64,000 bases of DNA from JBBQFI01 sp038237805 (GTDB taxonomy: Bacteria > Verrucomicrobiota > Verrucomicrobiia > Chthoniobacterales > UBA10450): the NCBI GenBank assembly GCA_038237805.1, contig JBBRYI010000003.1, positions 62,001-126,000 on the forward strand, given 5' to 3'. A program made the position numbers and the translations under genes. This document shows positions 61,808 to 64,000 of the stretch, one piece after another; position 1 is the stretch's first letter, and the number at the start of each line of letters is the position of its first letter. The notes under the pieces are model-generated. The model had not been told where the DNA came from. It saw nothing but the letters and a program-made list of their open reading frames with translations, and did no database searches.

Positions 61808-61840
61808 ATTCAACGTATCAGCCGACGAAAAGCCGAAACT

Positions 61841-61861
61841 TTCCGAAAAAACTATATGTCA
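61841..61861 (-). promoter_or_regulatory. Upstream element of the TGACATATA family (copy 2)
   Basis: On the minus strand: TGACATATAGTTTTTTCGG, about 35-55 bases before ATG 61807. TATAGT could be a -10 box. The downstream CGGCTTTTCGTCGGCTGATACG segment resembles the leader of the 62318 gene (CGGCTTTTGTCAGCCAATACG), so a longer leader is shared. Confidence 0.5.
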
Positions 61862-61879
61862 GATGAAATTGTGGATTTT

Positions 61880-62004
61880 GCCTAACGAGACACAAGATCA
61901 GCGACCGCGCCCGAAAGCGCGTGTGGCTGCAAGCTGGACGAACTAGCTACACGAAAGGTACGCATCGGAGCGGGCCGCGGTTCGCTGCATCGTTTGGTTA
62001 GGTC
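61880..62004. repeat. attC-like imperfect palindrome
   Basis: Left end GCCTAAC fits the integron core RYYYAAC and right end GTTAGGT fits GTTRRRY. The arms pair: CAGCGACCGCGCCCG (61899-61913) against the complement of CGGGCCGCGGTTCGCTG (61971-61987). It is 125 bases long, within the attC range, and directly follows the stop of the 61998 gene, where an attC would be. No integron integrase is in the window, and the left core coincides with the dispersed octamer, so this is tentative. Confidence 0.35.
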
Positions 62005-62318
62005 TGTTCTGTCTCTTGCGGCTTTGTGGACGGGCTCGCTACCCGCCGCGTATTGTGTGCGATCTGTGCAAGCAGGGCGAGAGCACGAGCCATCGCAAAC
62101 CAAATGATCGAGCTAAGCAGGGTCGCTAAAGCCAGCGCCATCGCAGCATCCGATCCTGAGGACGAGACTACCTGCGCCACCATCAACACTCCTCCAATGA
62201 TGACGAGTATCCCAGCGACGACACAAAGCACGCCAGCTGGTGGCATTGGAGCTTTGGTCTCGGTGGTCACAATCGGTGGAATGTCGAATTTCGCGAACGC
62301 GCTGTAAAGACCTAACAT
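61998..62318 (-). CDS. Small membrane protein
   Basis: 106 residues from ATG 62318. Two hydrophobic segments (AGVLCVVAGILVIIGGVLMVAQVV and MALALATLLSSIIWFAMARALALLA) with a short loop and a polar tail ending KPQETEQT. Its start MLGLYS and its leader resemble the 61807 gene. The stop lies within the right end of an attC-like palindrome. Unknown role. Confidence 0.55.
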   Translation of the reverse strand: MLGLYSAFAKFDIPPIVTTETKAPMPPAGVLCVVAGILVIIGGVLMVAQVVSSSGSDAAMALALATLLSSIIWFAMARALALLAQIAHNTRRVASPSTKPQETEQT

Positions 62319-62393
62319 GTGAATATGCCCACAATTTCGACGGTTATCCAGCGTATTGGCTGACAAAAGCCGCAATATCGCGAAGTCGAAGAT

Positions 62394-62414
62394 TTCCGAA
62401 AAAACTATATGTCA
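62394..62414 (-). promoter_or_regulatory. Upstream element of the TGACATATA family (copy 3)
   Basis: On the minus strand: TGACATATAGTTTTTTCGG, identical over this stretch to copy 2, about 76-96 bases before ATG 62318. It lies 11 bases after the stop of the 62425 gene. Confidence 0.5.
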
Positions 62415-62424
62415 CCTAAAACGG

Positions 62425-62976
62425 TCAGGGCTTTTCAGTTAAACCCTCAGACTGTTTGAGAGATTTCAAATCTTCATCCAGAGCTTCGAAGAGTCCCTCT
62501 CTTTTCCGTTCTGGAGTCGGCCCTTCAGCTGGAGGAGAAGGTTCGTCGCTGGGTACAATCATCACAAGAGCAGGCGGATCGGGTCGAGGAACGGGAACAA
62601 CGAACCATCGCGGTTTACGATTCTCCAGCCTTGCAAGCTTCGCTTCAAGCCGGTTGTATTCCCCAATCAGACTCACAAGTTTTTGGTCCAAAGCGAGACG
62701 CTCGGTTCGCTGCTCATAGGCCTCCTTGTCTTCAAAAAATGCATCCCTTAGAATGAAATGTCTGGGAAATTTAGATAAGACGTCGTTGGCGAGAACTTGC
62801 AGTCGTTCGTAAAGTTCTCGCTCGAGTCGAATGCGGTCGTCAGCCCGCGCCTCCGCCCGTGATCGAAGTTCCGCGTACTGCCAGACGATGCCTGGACCGA
62901 ATACAAATCCGACGGCGAATGTCAGAACAGACCAAAGCCACGCGTTTCGCCTAACGAATCCGCTATTCTCGCTCAT
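62425..62976 (-). CDS. Membrane-anchored coiled-coil protein
   Basis: 183 residues. The N-terminal membrane helix (LWSVLTFAVGFVFGPGIVW) is followed by a charged helical region (AEARADDRIRLERELYERLQVLANDVL and LDQKLVSLIGEYNRLEAKLARLENRKP), then a Pro-rich tail. Upstream it has a diverged copy of the same leader element. It is second in a row of small anchored proteins with separate leaders. Confidence 0.55.
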   Translation of the reverse strand: MSENSGFVRRNAWLWSVLTFAVGFVFGPGIVWQYAELRSRAEARADDRIRLERELYERLQVLANDVLSKFPRHFILRDAFFEDKEAYEQRTERLALDQKLVSLIGEYNRLEAKLARLENRKPRWFVVPVPRPDPPALVMIVPSDEPSPPAEGPTPERKREGLFEALDEDLKSLKQSEGLTEKP

Positions 62977-63034
62977 AAGATTTGCTCAGAATACTTGTTA
63001 GCGAAACGTAGGTCAACGAATGAGGTCCGGAGAA

Positions 63035-63054
63035 TTTCTGAAAAACTATATGTC
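63035..63054 (-). promoter_or_regulatory. Upstream element of the TGACATATA family (copy 4)
   Basis: On the minus strand: TGACATATAGTTTTTCAG, about 60-80 bases before the start at 62976. The element and the 3' end of the dimethylargininase gene (stop at 63053-63055) overlap. GATTTCATGTGACATATA here matches GATTTCATATGACATATA near 46735. Confidence 0.5.
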
Positions 63055-63838
63055 ACATGAAATCCTCGGGGTTGGTAGTGAAGATCAGGCTCGTGCAGGT
63101 GACGCCTGCCTCAGCTTTCTGCAACTCAGATAAATCAATCGTCCGCACAAGAAAACCTCGCTGCTCAAGCAATGCGCGAGTTTTGGGAAACGAAGCAGGC
63201 ATGATCACAATATCTTCGATCAGCAGCGCGTTCGCCGCGGGCGACTCGTCATCCGGAACATCAATTAAATCAAACTGGAGAAGCGGCTCCACATCTATCA
63301 AGGACCGATTGACCAGAACCGTGTTCTTGCCGATGTACGAGCACGCGCTCTTCAAATGAAGACAGCCTCTTACCTCGACAGGCTGCACCTGGTAGTCGTA
63401 AGGCCGAAGTATTTCGGTCAACTGGGCGATGCCTTCCCGATTCGTACGCTGCGATAAACCGGCGAATATGAAACGACCGACGCGCATCACGTCGCCGCCG
63501 TCCAAAGTTGCGGGGCCGACAAGAAACTTTATTCGTCGGTAACGCGAGAGCGCATCCGCCAAGCTACGCGCTTCCGGTCGCCTGCTCGGCGCTCCCATAT
63601 TGGAAACCACCGCGACTTCGTCAACTACCACCGCCGGATCCTCAACGAAGACGGCGTCCGGAAGTTCCGGCTCGGCGGGAAGAGAAATGATCCGAACACC
63701 GAGCTCCGCGAGGCAATCTTGATAAGCTTTGTGCTGAACAACTGCTGTAGCGACGTCGATCGGCTGTCGCGCGTGAAATGACAACTCGCAGTTGTTGATA
63801 CTCGAGCTCACTTCCCGAGTGATTCCCGTCAACGGCAT
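63053..63838 (-). CDS. Dimethylargininase (DDAH, N(G),N(G)-dimethylarginine dimethylaminohydrolase)
   Basis: 261 residues of the guanidino-group-modifying fold. Marks: ELPDAVFVEDPAVV near residue 58, ATLDGGDVMRVG near 109, the catalytic His in EVRGCLHLKSACS near 160, DESPAANALLI, and the catalytic Cys in EAGVTCTSLIF (Cys 248). These positions fit known bacterial DDAHs of about 255 residues. It turns methylated arginines into citrulline and (di)methylamine; arginine deiminase-like activity is less likely given its short length. Confidence 0.88.
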   Translation of the reverse strand: MPLTGITREVSSSINNCELSFHARQPIDVATAVVQHKAYQDCLAELGVRIISLPAEPELPDAVFVEDPAVVVDEVAVVSNMGAPSRRPEARSLADALSRYRRIKFLVGPATLDGGDVMRVGRFIFAGLSQRTNREGIAQLTEILRPYDYQVQPVEVRGCLHLKSACSYIGKNTVLVNRSLIDVEPLLQFDLIDVPDDESPAANALLIEDIVIMPASFPKTRALLEQRGFLVRTIDLSELQKAEAGVTCTSLIFTTNPEDFM

Positions 63839-63859
63839 GTTGATTCGTCTGCGCGCGAC

Positions 63860-64000
63860 TCAGACGTTGCTTCCGCTCCACTTCAGTTTCTGACGGACGA
63901 CGCTAAAAAACGAAGCCTCCGCCAGGACCGCTAATGGAAGAGTTTGCTTCGCTTTGCGAACCACGACGGTCGATCCTCGTTCGATTCGCAAAGGATCGCG
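63860..64000 (-). CDS. C-terminal end of a gene running off the window (partial)
   Basis: An open minus-strand frame enters from the right edge and stops at 63862-63860, giving 46 residues (ends LKWSGSNV). It is 21 bases upstream of the dimethylargininase start and could be in the same operon. The visible piece (GSTVVVRKAKQTLPLAVLAEASFF) matches no family I recognise. It may be a chance open frame. Confidence 0.35.
   Translation of the reverse strand, partial: RDPLRIERGSTVVVRKAKQTLPLAVLAEASFFSVVRQKLKWSGSNV

Larger units (their letters stand above)
682..62957. repeat. Dispersed octamer CCTAACGA/TCGTTAGG
   Basis: At least 42 exact copies were counted by hand. CCTAACGA on the plus strand starts at 1162, 2442, 2720, 3767, 4420, 8375, 9840, 15191, 18105, 19924, 20742, 22961, 25183, 32625, 33241, 38956, 39885, 44119, 49356, 53521, 54579, 56987, 58212, 61881 and 62950. 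TCGTTAGG starts at 682, 1153, 5379, 11447, 17323, 21998, 25094, 27130, 34124, 35756, 37463, 42386, 43150, 43603, 52390, 53793 and 55236. Most copies extend to GCCTAACGAG or GCCTAACGAA. About two copies would be expected by chance in 64 kb. The two orientations are nearly balanced (25 to 17). Function unknown; see findings. Confidence 0.9.

Noticed and set aside
682..62957. The dispersed octamer as integron core sites (GCCTAAC fits RYYYAAC)
   Set aside because: Nearly all copies lie inside core coding sequences without a paired arm; only the 61880 copy has a palindromic partner.
46726..63054. attL/attR pair of an integrated element (GATTTCATATGACATATA near 46735 and 63055)
   Set aside because: Two more copies lie inside at 61.85 and 62.40 kb and all four stand at promoter distance from starts, so a shared leader explains them better.

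Overview
The window looks like a chromosomal segment of a Gram-negative, aerobic, probably soil-dwelling bacterium. My best guess is Verrucomicrobiota (Chthoniobacterales / Udaeobacter-like). That placement is inferred from gene style: KDO and heptose genes, a MacAB-like exporter, many small secreted proteins, a four-helix-bundle insertion gene and REP-like hairpins. No rRNA or tRNA gene was seen to confirm it.

Positions 1-46 kb are mostly core genes. In order: an LTXXQ periplasmic protein; thpR; an MFS - glycosyltransferase - acetyltransferase - ABC exporter run on the minus strand; a DedA protein; purB; a four-gene MacAB-type efflux operon; queG-aroK; purE and a Sua5-type tRNA-modification gene; an LPS inner-core operon (rfaE1-gmhB-kdsB) ending in pyrG; two secreted proteins; phoH, an HD phosphohydrolase and a purine nucleoside phosphorylase; an isolated nuoBC pair; cysD and cysNC separated by an inserted four-helix-bundle gene; manC-ruvX-truA followed by a large hybrid histidine kinase; a leucine/branched-chain degradation block (carboxylase beta subunit, HMG-CoA lyase, enoyl-CoA hydratase, and a one-polypeptide E1alpha-E1beta-E2 dehydrogenase); and thrC-lysC.

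Positions 46-63 kb are an accessory island. It holds small membrane proteins, a RadC-like protein coupled to a two-HTH regulator, and a divergent HTH gene heading a co-oriented operon. That operon encodes two small proteins, a 1146-residue tape-measure-like protein, a helix-turn-helix protein, a transposase-N-terminus-like protein and a MuB/TniB-like AAA ATPase. A HUH replication-type endonuclease and three short membrane proteins with a shared upstream element follow. No capsid, portal, terminase, sheath or DDE transposase was recognised. The window closes with a dimethylargininase and the end of one more gene.

The strongest unexplained signal is an 8-10 base word, CCTAACGA (consensus GCCTAACGAG). 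It occurs at least 42 times on both strands across the whole window, where about two would be expected. Inside genes it is read mostly as Ser-Leu-Gly (with the codon TTA) or Pro-Asn-Glu, and in places it overlaps the stop codons of convergent genes. Its density and inverted pairing resemble a DNA-uptake-type sequence. All coordinates and counts were made by eye.
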